Source: Breznakia pachnodae
GTDB taxonomy: Bacteria > Bacillota_I > Bacilli_A > Erysipelotrichales > Erysipelotrichaceae
Length of the DNA: 64,000 bases
Assembly: GCF_030814225.1 (NCBI RefSeq)
Contig: NZ_JAUSUR010000004.1
Span: 1-64,000, forward strand
Direction of reading: 5' to 3'
Shown one piece after another: positions 27,053 to 37,073 of this stretch. The translations under genes and the position numbers were made by a program. The notes beneath the pieces were generated by a model. The model had not been told where the DNA came from and did not search any database. It saw only the letters and a program-made list of their open reading frames with translations. How positions within the stretch are numbered: the first letter of the stretch is position 1; each line of letters opens with the position of its first letter.

Positions 27053-27922
27053 ATGGATTTTTCAAATTTTTTTGTATTTTTTGTAACCATAATAATACTA
27101 CTGTTTATATTTTTAACTAAGAATAAAGCTTTAAGCATTCTTTTTAATGATATATTATCAAATAAATATTCAATAATTGTTATCTTGATTGTGCTAATCA
27201 TTACATTGTTAGCATCTCAAATAGTCAACAATATTTTTAATTATAAATTTTTAAGTGTAATTAACATTATAATGATTTTTTTTGTATTAACGAATAATTA
27301 TAACCATTGGGATAATCATATAGGATTAAATAAAATAAAAGTCTTGATTAACTCTCTAGTTAAAATGTTTATCATTGATGCATATATGATATTTTTTGAA
27401 GTTCTATTTTCACAAAGGTTTAATATTTTAGTATCTACTATTCTATCAATTATCGTTTCAATACTTTTATCATTTAAAGTAGTTTATTATTTTTTGCCTG
27501 ATTTACCTTCAATGAAAAAATCTAGTGAGCCCGTCGAGTCCTTTGATTGGATTCCATATTTCGTGAATAATACTTTGTTCTATATTTCATTTATTGTAGT
27601 CTTTTTTACATATAATTCTTTTTCATTTACTTTCCAAAATTTTTTTGTTATTATCTCTTCAATTGTCGCTTTACTATATGATTTATATAAAATTTTTGTT
27701 CCTAAAATAATGAACAATCTAACTAATATGAAGAAGCTATATATCATCTGTTTTTTTATATCATTTGATTACAAGAATTATAATGGGTTTTATAATTACT
27801 TTATAAAACCATTTCTCATTGATAATTTAATAATATCTATAATCATAATTGTTTGTGTAATAATATTTAGATATACTGACTCAATTATCAAGTGGTATGC
27901 TAGAAAGACTTACAATAAATAA
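27053..27922 (+). CDS. Polytopic membrane protein, unknown
   Basis: 289 residues, mostly hydrophobic, with about eight predicted helices (for example IIVILIVLIITLLASQIV and VSTILSIIVSILLSFKVVYYFL) and one conserved-looking loop, LPSMKKSSEPVESFDWIPYF. AAGGGTGA precedes the ATG. Very AT-rich codon use, more so than the chromosomal-looking genes before 25 kb, which suggests accessory DNA. No family recognised; a membrane effector of a defence system is one possibility. Confidence 0.6.
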   Translation: MDFSNFFVFFVTIIILLFIFLTKNKALSILFNDILSNKYSIIVILIVLIITLLASQIVNNIFNYKFLSVINIIMIFFVLTNNYNHWDNHIGLNKIKVLINSLVKMFIIDAYMIFFEVLFSQRFNILVSTILSIIVSILLSFKVVYYFLPDLPSMKKSSEPVESFDWIPYFVNNTLFYISFIVVFFTYNSFSFTFQNFFVIISSIVALLYDLYKIFVPKIMNNLTNMKKLYIICFFISFDYKNYNGFYNYFIKPFLIDNLIISIIIIVCVIIFRYTDSIIKWYARKTYNK

Positions 27923-28428
27923 TTAAAAAATTATTATCGCTAAGCAACCTTCATAAGCGCCTAAAAAGTGTAATTATATATAACATACAGTCCTATATAT
28001 CTTTATAAAATTGAATGCTATAAATATTAAAACGAGTAATTTTATCCAAATTAATATTAAAATTCAATTCTCTTATTATATATGATATTTTTGTTCTATC
28101 TTATGATAATTATTTCTTACTTCTTAATATTTATTATATTAACTATCAAAACAAATATAGACGTAATGTATAAACTTGTTTCTTATCCATTTCTTATCTC
28201 AATCAAAATCATACATCATATGCTTAAAAAGAAAAGTTGCAATTACACAATATGTTCTAGTTAGTTTATCATTAACATAAATATATAAGTATTTTCTCAT
28301 CTCATTTTTTCACAATAACTATTATTTTAATTATTTCATTATAATTTACTCATATAGTACTATTTTCCTTTATAAAAAAATTCTAATATATTAGAATTCT
28401 CAGCAAATACCAGGAGGACAGGACGTAA
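27923..28428. other. Intergenic stretch without a supported gene
   Basis: About 500 bases, over 75 percent A+T. One 60-codon hydrophobic frame (28082-28264) has no ribosome-binding site. The promoter of the next gene must lie near its right end. Confidence 0.4.
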
Positions 28429-29151
28429 ATGGATACTGAAAATAATATCACTAATGAACTATTTAATTCACCAATTGTAAACGGGCTATTAATAATACTA
28501 ATTGCCATATTAACTCTAGCTATTATTTTTCTACTATTTAAATTTTTATTTGTTTTTATTAAGGATAAAATACAATCGCATGATACTCTTTATTTTAAAA
28601 AAGATGTTTATAATGGACAATCAATAATAATTCTCACAGTGAATATACTTCAACCAAAGAGAAAGAAAATAATATTTAATAGATTTTATGTTGGAAAAAG
28701 ATTTGGGCAATCAAATGAATTGGTCATCACTGAATTTATGGGAGAAAAGTTGATTAAGAAGGCTTTCCCAAATGAATTCCAGTATGTCTTTAAATATGAT
28801 ATATACAAAGAAGACATCCCTGCAAACTATTATAATAAATATGAAGATAAAAGAAATTATGGAAACCAAATCAATAATAAAGGAGATGGGAACAATCAAA
28901 TTGCAAGTGATTTTGGTCATACAGAAATTATTGATTATAGGAAATATAATCAAATAATAAAAGATATAGGAAATAGTGTTAATATTTCAAATATCCATAA
29001 AAATATGATGCTTCATACGATTGAGCTAATTGAAAACGAAAAGCTAACCAAAGAAGATTCTAATGACTCTATTAATATATTTAAAAAATATAAAGATGAA
29101 ATTAGTGGGGTTATAGGTATTCTAAATATTTTAAGCAACTTTATAAAATGA
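28429..29151 (+). CDS. Single-helix membrane protein with helical C-terminus, unknown
   Basis: 240 residues. One long transmembrane segment (about 16-46) follows a short acidic N-terminus. Then comes a beta-rich part (TLYFKKDVYNGQSIIILTVNILQPKRKKIIFNRFYVG), an Asn/Gly-rich loop, and a helical C-terminus ending in a hydrophobic VIGILNILSNFIK. AGGAGGACAGGACG precedes the ATG. It ends at a strong terminator and stands alone. No family recognised. Confidence 0.6.
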   Translation: MDTENNITNELFNSPIVNGLLIILIAILTLAIIFLLFKFLFVFIKDKIQSHDTLYFKKDVYNGQSIIILTVNILQPKRKKIIFNRFYVGKRFGQSNELVITEFMGEKLIKKAFPNEFQYVFKYDIYKEDIPANYYNKYEDKRNYGNQINNKGDGNNQIASDFGHTEIIDYRKYNQIIKDIGNSVNISNIHKNMMLHTIELIENEKLTKEDSNDSINIFKKYKDEISGVIGILNILSNFIK

Positions 29152-29152
29152 C

Positions 29153-29193
29153 AAAGACATCAATACATTTATTGCAAGTATTGATGTCTTTTT
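29153..29193 (+). terminator. Strong intrinsic terminator
   Basis: AAAGACATCAATAC (29153-29166) and GTATTGATGTCTTT (29178-29191) form a perfect 14-bp stem followed by T residues, directly behind the stop codon. Confidence 0.9.
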
Positions 29194-29694
29194 ATGACGA
29201 TAAATTTTCATATCTCCAAAACATAATTTTCAATTCTCTTAATAATTAAACGGAGTGCAAGAAAGATTTCTATATCATCTGATAGGATCGTACGTAATTA
29301 ATCTAATCTATCACATATGTTTTCTAATATGAGCAACTTTGAGTTAAGCAATAATGTGTATTTAAACACAAACTAATTATAATTACAATTCTATATTGTC
29401 TAATACCTGTTTATAATTAACAAAATTACCACTTTCAGTTTCATGATAAATAGAATAACTAAAATTAATTATCAACCTTATTTCAAGAAATTTTTTAGAT
29501 ATTTCAATTCACTATCAATGATAATTAGACCACATTAACACTTTTATAATCGTAAATAAATTTACTTTCGATGATATCGACACATTTATTACCTGAAATG
29601 CTATTGTTAACTAATTTATATCGACTGTTTATAATTGAACTATCCTCATTTATTTTGCTTTTATCTTTAAGTAAACTAGCATTTCCGTACTCTT
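29194..29694. other. Intergenic stretch; possible remnant frame at its right end
   Basis: No gene with a start is supported. On the minus strand a stop-free frame of about 60 codons (29515-29697) begins exactly at the stop of the AlbA_2 gene in the -1 frame and encodes a polar peptide (DLEEYGNASLLKDKSKINED...). It lacks a start codon, so it is either a lost C-terminal part or chance. Confidence 0.35.
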
Positions 29695-30903
29695 CTAAGT
29701 CCCTTTTATATCATTTAACCTTTTTTTAATTGCTTTTGCTATATTGATTTGTAATAATGACGATCGCCCAAATTTAGGGTTTTCTTGTTGCAGTTTTTCA
29801 ATTTCCTCTTTAGTTGGCTCAATCCTAACATTAAAATCATTCTCTAAATCCTCAATTGTCATATTATATCTATAATTATCTTCAATATATTTACGTTCTT
29901 CTTCATCTTCATAAACCACAACATTACTAAGAATAGTTCTAGACGAGTAGTATGCACTATCAAACCCTTCAATCATATGATTATTCCAAGCAGAAATATA
30001 TAGTAACATAAACTTCCAATCCAATGAATCTTTAGTGAAATAACTATATTTCAAATCTCGATTAGTACCAAAACCACCAAGTCTTGGCGCAATCGTCAAG
30101 CCTCTATCTCTATCAAAATTGAATAAAAATGAAAAATCAAGTATTTTATGTTGTCCATACATAGCAGAGATATTACTGTACTTTTGTATCCTCCATTCAC
30201 TTGGAAATGAGCTCGAATTAGCGAGCCAGCCATAATAATCTCCAGTGTGAATTCGGTCTCTTTCATCATCAGAATCTAATGGTTCAATTAGAATGTAAAA
30301 ATTAGGGTCAAAATTATATAAAAGTTTTTGTTCCCAATCAATGTAAGTCCAGTCGTTTACATGCTCCATTAAATATTGATATCGCTCATAAATTGTTTGA
30401 TCTAAACGCATTCTTTTTCGATAGAGTTTTTCAACAATCGAATCACTTGCTGAACTATTAGAAGAAGTATTTGTATCAGAAATTCTTGTAATAATCTGAC
30501 CTAAATGAATTCTTTTTCCTTGTACTTCATTTGAGTTCTTAGTAAGAAACAAAGGAACGTTTAAAGTATTAAATACAGTTAATATATCAATAATTTTATC
30601 ATCTATCACTACCGTATTTATTTGTATCTTTGGTGCTTCTCCTGAAAAGGGCTGATGAATTAACATATCTGTTATTTGCTGAGTATTCCTTCTATTTGTA
30701 TCTTCGTTAACTCCAAATATCTCAAAAGTATTATCTTCAACGCCAAATACCAAATAGCAATCTCTATGATGAGTTGTATTGGCAAATGCTAAAATATCTC
30801 TAAGAAGTTCAATCTTATTTGCATGCCATTCGCGTTTATAATCAAGCCATTCATTCTCATCTGTTTTTGAGCTTATTAAGTTATTTAATTGTATTTTATC
30901 CAA
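29695..30903 (-). CDS. AlbA_2/Schlafen-like putative ATP-binding protein
   Basis: 402 residues. The first 140 residues match the AlbA_2 domain: ENEWLDYKREWHANKIELLRDILAFANTTHHRDCYLVFGVEDN..., with the E-x-x-x-x-E/K-ANT-GG-like core. The remainder (about 170-402) is unique to this protein type. AlbA_2 proteins occur in phage-defence and regulatory contexts; some relatives cleave tRNA or bind nucleic acid. A TTG at 30903 is chosen as start because AGGAGG lies seven bases upstream. The neighbour upstream is a RES-like gene. Confidence 0.75.
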   Translation of the reverse strand: MDKIQLNNLISSKTDENEWLDYKREWHANKIELLRDILAFANTTHHRDCYLVFGVEDNTFEIFGVNEDTNRRNTQQITDMLIHQPFSGEAPKIQINTVVIDDKIIDILTVFNTLNVPLFLTKNSNEVQGKRIHLGQIITRISDTNTSSNSSASDSIVEKLYRKRMRLDQTIYERYQYLMEHVNDWTYIDWEQKLLYNFDPNFYILIEPLDSDDERDRIHTGDYYGWLANSSSFPSEWRIQKYSNISAMYGQHKILDFSFLFNFDRDRGLTIAPRLGGFGTNRDLKYSYFTKDSLDWKFMLLYISAWNNHMIEGFDSAYYSSRTILSNVVVYEDEEERKYIEDNYRYNMTIEDLENDFNVRIEPTKEEIEKLQQENPKFGRSSLLQINIAKAIKKRLNDIKGT

Positions 30904-31008
30904 GCTTATACCTCCTTGCAATGAATCATTTCAATTTTATTATATAGATAAAGAAAAATTGACATTATTATTAGTTGATTATAATTTTATTTACTTCATC
31001 CTTAATTT

Positions 31009-32109
31009 TTATAACATTCTATATAAATTAGATATCAAATAATTATCAAACTTAAAGAAAATGGTATCATTATATCGCATAATCCTTCCAGCAAAATAAA
31101 TCATATCTCTATGATAGTTTGTTATCAGTTCTTTTTGGGAATTAGCAGGTAGAACGGCTGCCATACTATTGTTGTAAAGCAAAAATTCCTTAAAATTAAT
31201 TGGACTTGAATTTCTCATCTTAAATTTCAAATTTGAGTTATTCCACGAATCATCAAAGTATGCAGGAAATGCGTAACATCTTGATAAATATGAACAAAAT
31301 GATGAACCTACTTTATTTGAATGGTACACAATACCATCACAATTTAAATGTTCTAGATTCATCATGATCAGCTGAGGAAAAATATATTCCACCTTAAAAT
31401 TTCGATCAGATTTTTCATTTTTCATTGAGCATGCGATTATCAATGGATAAATCTTTAAAATTTCATTTATTTTTTGAATGTTTGTTTCACTTATAGCATT
31501 ATTTAACTCTAATATGTCATTACTTGAATATGCTAGATTTATTAGTTTAAGACTTTTTTCAAGTTCAAAAATACATACATTTAATAATTCTTCTGCAGGT
31601 TCTCCAAGTTCTCTCCAAACAGTGTAAGAAGATTCTCCTAAATATATACATGGTATTCCAGGAATACTATATCGTTGACTTTTTATAATCTCTCTTTGAT
31701 TAAAAGGTATATGAAACATACCTTCCTCTGTTATTTTTGTATTGCTCTCCACACGTCCCTTAAATAAATAACTTGAATAACTTATATTATTTATTGATTT
31801 ATGTGCATTTTCATATTTAGTAAAAAACAATGAATTATGCTTAAATTTATCAAGAATTGTTTTTGTTGACCTAATTGCTTTTGCAACATCTGCTTTCAAG
31901 TAATAATTGATTATTTTAGGGATTTGCTTACAATCAAGAGCTACGCTTTTTCTTATTTTAGAATCTATCTTTAAGTTCCCAACAAAATTTGAATATAAAT
32001 CTAATTTTTCTCTTAATATACTTTCAAATTTAGAATCACTATCATACATAATAGGTATTTCAAAATCACTAATTCTTTCTATATTTTCAATTTTTTCGAT
32101 ATTATTCAT
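31009..32109 (-). CDS. RES-domain-like protein
   Basis: 366 residues from the ATG at 32109 (AGGAGGG upstream). A RES-like core lies at about 115-185: YLFKGRVESNTKITEEGMFHIPFNQREIIKSQRYSIPGIPCIYLGESSYTVWREL. It has the Arg, the R-Y/F-S-x-P-G-x-P-x-x-Y-L and the following Glu expected of this fold. RES domains are NAD-consuming toxins in type II toxin-antitoxin systems, but this longer form is often found without an Xre antitoxin, as here. It lies 105 bases upstream of the AlbA_2 gene in the same direction. Confidence 0.65.
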   Translation of the reverse strand: MNNIEKIENIERISDFEIPIMYDSDSKFESILREKLDLYSNFVGNLKIDSKIRKSVALDCKQIPKIINYYLKADVAKAIRSTKTILDKFKHNSLFFTKYENAHKSINNISYSSYLFKGRVESNTKITEEGMFHIPFNQREIIKSQRYSIPGIPCIYLGESSYTVWRELGEPAEELLNVCIFELEKSLKLINLAYSSNDILELNNAISETNIQKINEILKIYPLIIACSMKNEKSDRNFKVEYIFPQLIMMNLEHLNCDGIVYHSNKVGSSFCSYLSRCYAFPAYFDDSWNNSNLKFKMRNSSPINFKEFLLYNNSMAAVLPANSQKELITNYHRDMIYFAGRIMRYNDTIFFKFDNYLISNLYRML

Positions 32110-32159
32110 AATCCCTCCTATCTTCTTGTATTTTAACATATTAAGTAAATAAAAATTTA

Positions 32160-32529
32160 TAATATTATTTTTAATAGTTAAAACCTATAAACCTTTTAAA
32201 ATACTTTCTTAATAAATTAGATATTTCATTTATAAACCAAAATAGCTAATTCAAATAAAAAAAAGTCCATTTCTGAACTCTCAAATTCCATCATGGCACC
32301 AAAGCAAGGTTTAAAACTAACCCTTCTCTTGTGTTTACGTAAAGAGATTTTAAATCCCTTTAAAGACATTTTTGTTAACTATTAACTACATATTATCGTA
32401 GGCACGATATAATGTCAATACTTTATTTAACTCATTTTCACTTTTTCACTTCAGGACTCATTCTCATTTTTCATTAAAAAATGGACAAAAGAATAATATT
32501 ATTTTTTTACATGTAAGTAGGCGGGGACA
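32160..32529. other. Intergenic stretch without a supported gene
   Basis: AT-rich; no reading frame with a ribosome-binding site. It contains weak local symmetry (AAAGAGATTTTAAATCCCTTT near 32340-32360) and, at the right end, the GGCGGGG site of the decayed gene that follows. Confidence 0.35.
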
Positions 32530-32990
32530 ATGATCGATAATATATTTAATCAATTTACTACAAGAAAAGTTGCAATACTAATTTGGGCAGGTATACTACT
32601 CATATCCATGAAGTTCAATAAAAAATGCGATTAAGTATAATTGAGGTTATTAAGTATACCTTTATATATAAAATAATCATTTTAGTTCTAACCATAATTT
32701 GTTATGTTGTGATATTAACCTCTATATTAAAGATATTATACAATGGTTTTTATTTATTAGTATTCCGCTTTGTTTCAATAGCATCTATACTAAAAATCAA
32801 GATTATTATCTGAAGAATATATTTATTAGCAATTTTAAACTATCAAGATTTATTACTATCTATTATAATTCCAATAATTTATTCTATTGTTTTCACTACG
32901 TTTATATATATTCATGGTTATTGTTAAATACGAAAGTATATTTTTTAAGCATTTTATTTTTCTTATTTGTCCAATTTTTGAATTAGACAA
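32530..32990 (+). pseudogene. Frameshifted membrane-protein gene
   Basis: Three consecutive reading frames together spell one hydrophobic protein. Frame 1 (32530-32634) starts ATG behind GGCGGGG and gives MIDNIFNQFTTRKVAILIWA...MKFNKK. It breaks at an A-run, and the next frame (from 32625) continues RLSIIEVIKYTF...ICYVVILTSILK. The third frame (from about 32730) continues DIIQWFLFISIPLCFNSIYT, KNQDYYLKNIFISNFKLS. A further shift is likely near 32850. The pieces follow each other without gap in the order of one protein, so I read it as a decayed gene. I cannot name the family. Confidence 0.55.
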
Positions 32991-33000
32991 ATAAGAAAAA
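32957..33000. repeat. Perfect 15-bp inverted repeat
   Basis: TTTTTCTTATTTGTC (32957-32971) and GACAAATAAGAAAAA (32986-33000) with a 14-base loop. It lacks a T-tail on either strand beyond the stem itself, so it is not a classical terminator. It sits at the end of the decayed gene. Confidence 0.6.
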
Positions 33001-33043
33001 AAGGGAGGTTTCATTGAAATGCACCCCCTTGGCTATTCCCTTT
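32996..33043 (-). terminator. Probable terminator after the ABC exporter operon
   Basis: On the minus strand AAAGGGA...TCCCTTT (33000-33043) followed by a run of T. The loop is long (30 bases) and includes the smaller TTTCA-TTGAAA symmetry. Confidence 0.5.
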
Positions 33044-33126
33044 TTGTCTAAGTATGTCCAACTTTTTTATTACAGATTACCTAGGTCTATTCATTTGAAA
33101 CTTTTCACAAAATTATTTATAGGATT

Positions 33127-34890
33127 TTACGATTCATATGCGCTTGATTGAAGTGTATACATGTCAGCGTATAATCCAGCTTGCTTCATCAGTTGTTCAT
33201 GATTTCCTTTCTCCTTCACCTGTCCATCTTCTAATAATATAATACAATCACTTTGACTGCAACTGGATAAACGATGACTAATTAGAATCGATAACTTATT
33301 ATTGGTGATATGTTGAAAGTGTTTGTATACCTCTTCTTCTGCTAATGGATCCAAAGAAGCAGCGGGCTCATCTAAAATCATTAAAGAACCACCTTTATAA
33401 ATACTTCTAGCAATGGCAAGTTTCTGTTCCTGACCTTTAGATAGATGAATACCATCATTTGAGAACTCTTTTCCTACATGAGTGTGAATGCCATTTGGGA
33501 ATGTGTTCACTTCTTTTTTTAAGTCAGCTTGCTTTATCGCTTCTTCTAATTTCTCTCTATTGACATTATTGAAGGTAATGTTTTCTTCAATACTTTCTTG
33601 AAAGTTTTTAAAGTCCTGAAAGATAATCGATAGTTGGTTTAAATATGAGGTATATTCATATTCATTAATATTGACTCCATTGACAAGTATTTCTCCTGAT
33701 GTTGGTTGATAGAGTCTGGATAATAATTTAACGATGGTTGTTTTACCACTGCCATTACGGCCAACTAAAGAAATGGTCAGTTTATCCGTTATCGTTAGAT
33801 TTAGATGATTTAAAACAAGCACATCACTTTTAGGGTATGAAAAGCATACATCTTTAAATTCTACACAATGAATAGGTTCATCTAAGACCTTTGTGCCAGA
33901 AAGGTGGTCAGAAGTAACCGCTTTTTCAAACTCCACAAACCCTTCTAAATAAATTAGTGCTTGATTTACATTCAATAACTCTGTCTGCATTAAATTTAGT
34001 GTCATAAACATAGAAGTTGCAGCATTCACAAGCAAAATAAGATACGATGCATCAATTGGGTTTTTGATAGTTGAATATACCAAAAATATATACATAAAGG
34101 CCATCACCAACGTAGAGCATACCTTTCCAATCAATTCTCGTATATCACGGATACCATATCCTCTTGATCCTGAGTATATGAAATGATTATACACCTCAGA
34201 AACTTTTTGAAGTAAAAATGGCTGTAATTTGTATACACGAATATCTTTTGCGGAAGTAATATCATTCATCGTCCTAAGATAATACCAATATGCTTTATTT
34301 TCTTTGAAGGATGATTTAGCATATTCAGTTTCCTTTTTAACTCCCTGCCGATTAAATAAAAATTGAAGGGAAGATAAACTAACAATAAATATAACTAGCC
34401 AGACATTATAGATCAATAGAATAAAAATAACTCCGATTAATGTAATCGTGTATTGGATAATATTTGGAATTGCTATAAATAGCATATCGACTACATTTAG
34501 GTTTTGGATTGGCTCAATTGCGTTGGCACATTTATCGATAAAAGTAGGATCTTCAAGAGTTTCAAATGATACATTCGTCATCTGCTCACTCATATATCCG
34601 CATATTTGATTTATAAGTACATGATTCAGCAAAGTTACTTTTGCTTTTAGATAAACGCTAAGTAAACGAACAACTAAAGCAATAGTCAATATAGTAATAA
34701 TTCTAGGAATCGCTTCTTTTGCGTGTGTTGCCTGAGTAAGTTGATTAATTACAAAAGATGGTAAATAAATACTAATAAAAACTAAGACTAACTGTGTGCA
34801 GGCAAATAAAAATTGAAGTGGTAAAAAAGAAGGTTGTAATGAATTGGTAGTTTTTAATGTAAGACGAAGAACTTCTACTTTTTTTTTCAT
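33127..34890 (-). CDS. ABC exporter half-transporter (permease-ATPase), second subunit
   Basis: 587 residues: six membrane helices (about 25-300) and a C-terminal ATPase. Walker A is GRNGSGKT (377-384), Walker B MILDEPAASLD, and the H-loop is in LISHRLSS. The signature motif is LSKGQ instead of LSGGQ, a variation seen in one half of heterodimeric exporters. The gene overlaps its partner by four bases. There is no C39 peptidase domain. The substrate is unknown; export of the product of the nearby cluster is possible but an IS remnant lies between. Confidence 0.9.
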   Translation of the reverse strand: MKKKVEVLRLTLKTTNSLQPSFLPLQFLFACTQLVLVFISIYLPSFVINQLTQATHAKEAIPRIITILTIALVVRLLSVYLKAKVTLLNHVLINQICGYMSEQMTNVSFETLEDPTFIDKCANAIEPIQNLNVVDMLFIAIPNIIQYTITLIGVIFILLIYNVWLVIFIVSLSSLQFLFNRQGVKKETEYAKSSFKENKAYWYYLRTMNDITSAKDIRVYKLQPFLLQKVSEVYNHFIYSGSRGYGIRDIRELIGKVCSTLVMAFMYIFLVYSTIKNPIDASYLILLVNAATSMFMTLNLMQTELLNVNQALIYLEGFVEFEKAVTSDHLSGTKVLDEPIHCVEFKDVCFSYPKSDVLVLNHLNLTITDKLTISLVGRNGSGKTTIVKLLSRLYQPTSGEILVNGVNINEYEYTSYLNQLSIIFQDFKNFQESIEENITFNNVNREKLEEAIKQADLKKEVNTFPNGIHTHVGKEFSNDGIHLSKGQEQKLAIARSIYKGGSLMILDEPAASLDPLAEEEVYKHFQHITNNKLSILISHRLSSCSQSDCIILLEDGQVKEKGNHEQLMKQAGLYADMYTLQSSAYES

Positions 34891-36656
34891 ATAGACACCT
34901 CCTCTTGATAATGTTTCGACTGTACTTGGAATAAGTTATAATATGATCCTTGTTTTTTCATTAACTCATCATGGGTTCCGTATTCAGAAATATTTCGATT
35001 GTCTATCAAAATAATCTCATCGCAAAAGCTTGTACTTGCTAGCCGATGAGAAACAAATAAAATGGTATGAACTTTATATTCATGATTAATTTTGTGATAA
35101 AAGTCATATTCGGCGATAGCATCTAATGCAGATGTAGGTTCATCTAAGATTAGAATTGGGCGTTTTGAACAAAGTGCTCTTGCTATTGCAAATTTTTGCG
35201 CTTCTCCACCAGATAGATTCATTCCATCTTCACTTAGATATTTTGTGAGCTCTTGCTCATAAGAAATATCTTTCATTTTTTCACCAAGACCAACTTTTTT
35301 AAATACATCATCAATTTCTTCCTCTGTGATATCTTTTCCAAAGGTTAAATTATCCTTAATAGAATAAGGATATAAGTTAATTTCTTGAAACACAGGGGCA
35401 AACAAATCAAAATATTCAGAAAGTTTATAGGATTGAATATTGATTCCATTTAGTAATATTTCTCCTTCTATTGGTTCATATAGTCGCATTAACAGGTTCA
35501 CAAACGTTGATTTTCCTACCCCATTTAAACCAATAATCGCTAGTTTCTTACCATTTTTAATTTTAAAGTTTAGATTTTTATAAATATAGTTAGTGCTTCC
35601 TGGATAATGGAAACTTATATTTTTAAATTCGATTTCCCAATCACTAGCTAGTGTAACAGACATTCCTTTTTCATCCACATCCTCCATTCCAAGCATAGCA
35701 AATAAGTCATTGTATTGCGTATATCTACGGCACATCTTCTCAAAGTTATTCATTCCTTTATCGAGTGCAGAATTTAATTGCATAACGAGTACAGAATAGG
35801 TCGAAAATGAAGCTATATCAATTTGACCATCAAAGTAGAGTTGAAGTAAAGAAATGTACATAAAGGCATCCCTAATAAATTGATATACACCATCACATAA
35901 TAAAGGAGCACTAGCAAGGTTGGTGATTTTGCTCATGATATTTTCTAATGTATGAATCATCTTGTGTAGTTTATTTGAGAACCATGATTTTAAAGAAAAT
36001 ACGCGTAATTCTTTTCCAAAGGCAACATCCATGGCGACATCTGAATAATATTGAAAATGGCGGAATTCTCTGCTGCTTTCCTCATATAGTGTATCAATTT
36101 TTTCGTTAACAGAAATATTCATATATACATAAACAAAAAACCATACAATGATAAAAATGGATAATAATACATGCAATTGAAATAAAATACCAACGGATAC
36201 AAATATGATGGATAAAGAGCTGCTTAGTTCCGCAAAGTGTAAGAAAAACCACTGAATACCATCAACCGAAGATACCGGCCTAGAAATTGTCCATAAATTA
36301 TCACGAATCTCAGGTTTTTCTAGTTCTGATAGTGGCAAATGAAATATTTTATCATTTAATTCAAGGAGTTTTTTATAACGAAGTTCATACCCAATTGGTG
36401 TATATTTGTACTTACAAAAGGATGCACCAAGTCCTGCGAAAAGAATAGCCACAAATAGTATAAAAAGTTGTGCTATATCCACCTGCGTTGATTCAATCAT
36501 TCTTAAAACAATTTTGGGGACTTGAATCACACAATAACTATAGATTCCCACAAACATAAAGTTTAGTAGGACATAAAGAAAATATATTTTTTCTTCATCC
36601 CACATAATTGAAAATAGTCTTTTAAATGTGTGTACTAGCGAACGAATTTTCTTCAT
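34887..36656 (-). CDS. ABC exporter half-transporter (permease-ATPase), first subunit
   Basis: 589 residues with the same layout as the next gene: six membrane helices and an ATPase with Walker A (GLNGVGKS), signature LSGGE, Walker B ILILDEPTSALD and LFVSHRLAS. Four-base overlap with the second subunit indicates a heterodimer. No good ribosome-binding site lies before the ATG at 36656; a perfect 18-bp hairpin about 100 bases upstream may mark its leader. Confidence 0.9.
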   Translation of the reverse strand: MKKIRSLVHTFKRLFSIMWDEEKIYFLYVLLNFMFVGIYSYCVIQVPKIVLRMIESTQVDIAQLFILFVAILFAGLGASFCKYKYTPIGYELRYKKLLELNDKIFHLPLSELEKPEIRDNLWTISRPVSSVDGIQWFFLHFAELSSSLSIIFVSVGILFQLHVLLSIFIIVWFFVYVYMNISVNEKIDTLYEESSREFRHFQYYSDVAMDVAFGKELRVFSLKSWFSNKLHKMIHTLENIMSKITNLASAPLLCDGVYQFIRDAFMYISLLQLYFDGQIDIASFSTYSVLVMQLNSALDKGMNNFEKMCRRYTQYNDLFAMLGMEDVDEKGMSVTLASDWEIEFKNISFHYPGSTNYIYKNLNFKIKNGKKLAIIGLNGVGKSTFVNLLMRLYEPIEGEILLNGINIQSYKLSEYFDLFAPVFQEINLYPYSIKDNLTFGKDITEEEIDDVFKKVGLGEKMKDISYEQELTKYLSEDGMNLSGGEAQKFAIARALCSKRPILILDEPTSALDAIAEYDFYHKINHEYKVHTILFVSHRLASTSFCDEIILIDNRNISEYGTHDELMKKQGSYYNLFQVQSKHYQEEVSI

Positions 36657-36757
36657 AATTCAATTGTATGATTAAAACGTACCTTGTAGACGACTGAACC
36701 ATACTTCTCCTTTCATGCATTGCTATAATGAATTCGACCTATACAGATTTCTCTGAT

Positions 36758-36797
36758 ACCAAACATATCTTCCTTATTGAAGGAAGATATGTTTGGT
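36758..36797. repeat. Perfect 18-bp hairpin upstream of the ABC operon
   Basis: ACCAAACATATCTTCCTT (36758-36775), loop ATTG, AAGGAAGATATGTTTGGT (36780-36797). Completely complementary. No T-run follows directly on either strand. It may be a leader hairpin or the terminator of lost upstream DNA. Confidence 0.7.
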
Positions 36798-37073
36798 TTA
36801 AGTCTTCTTCGTATTACCATTAAGTTCTTTATCTTTTTCGTTCCTCTAGAAGATTTAAAACTAAATTAATGAATTCTTTAGGAGATATGCCTTTTCACAA
36901 GGTAAATCTTCGTAATGTAAGAACGATAAAATTTACGTATAAAACTCTTGTCTTGTGCTTGTTCACTCTTTTCAGAAACTTCTCCAATCTTCTGTAAATA
37001 ATGATTTCTATAACTTACATCTATATAGATATGGTTTAATTACTTTGAAATCACGTATTAAGACTGACCTGTT

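Noticed and set aside
28082..28264. 60-codon hydrophobic frame
   Set aside because: No ribosome-binding site, composition like the surrounding noncoding DNA.
33127..36656. Peptidase-containing bacteriocin exporter for the short peptides
   Set aside because: Neither half-transporter has an N-terminal C39 domain, and an IS110 remnant separates them from the cluster.
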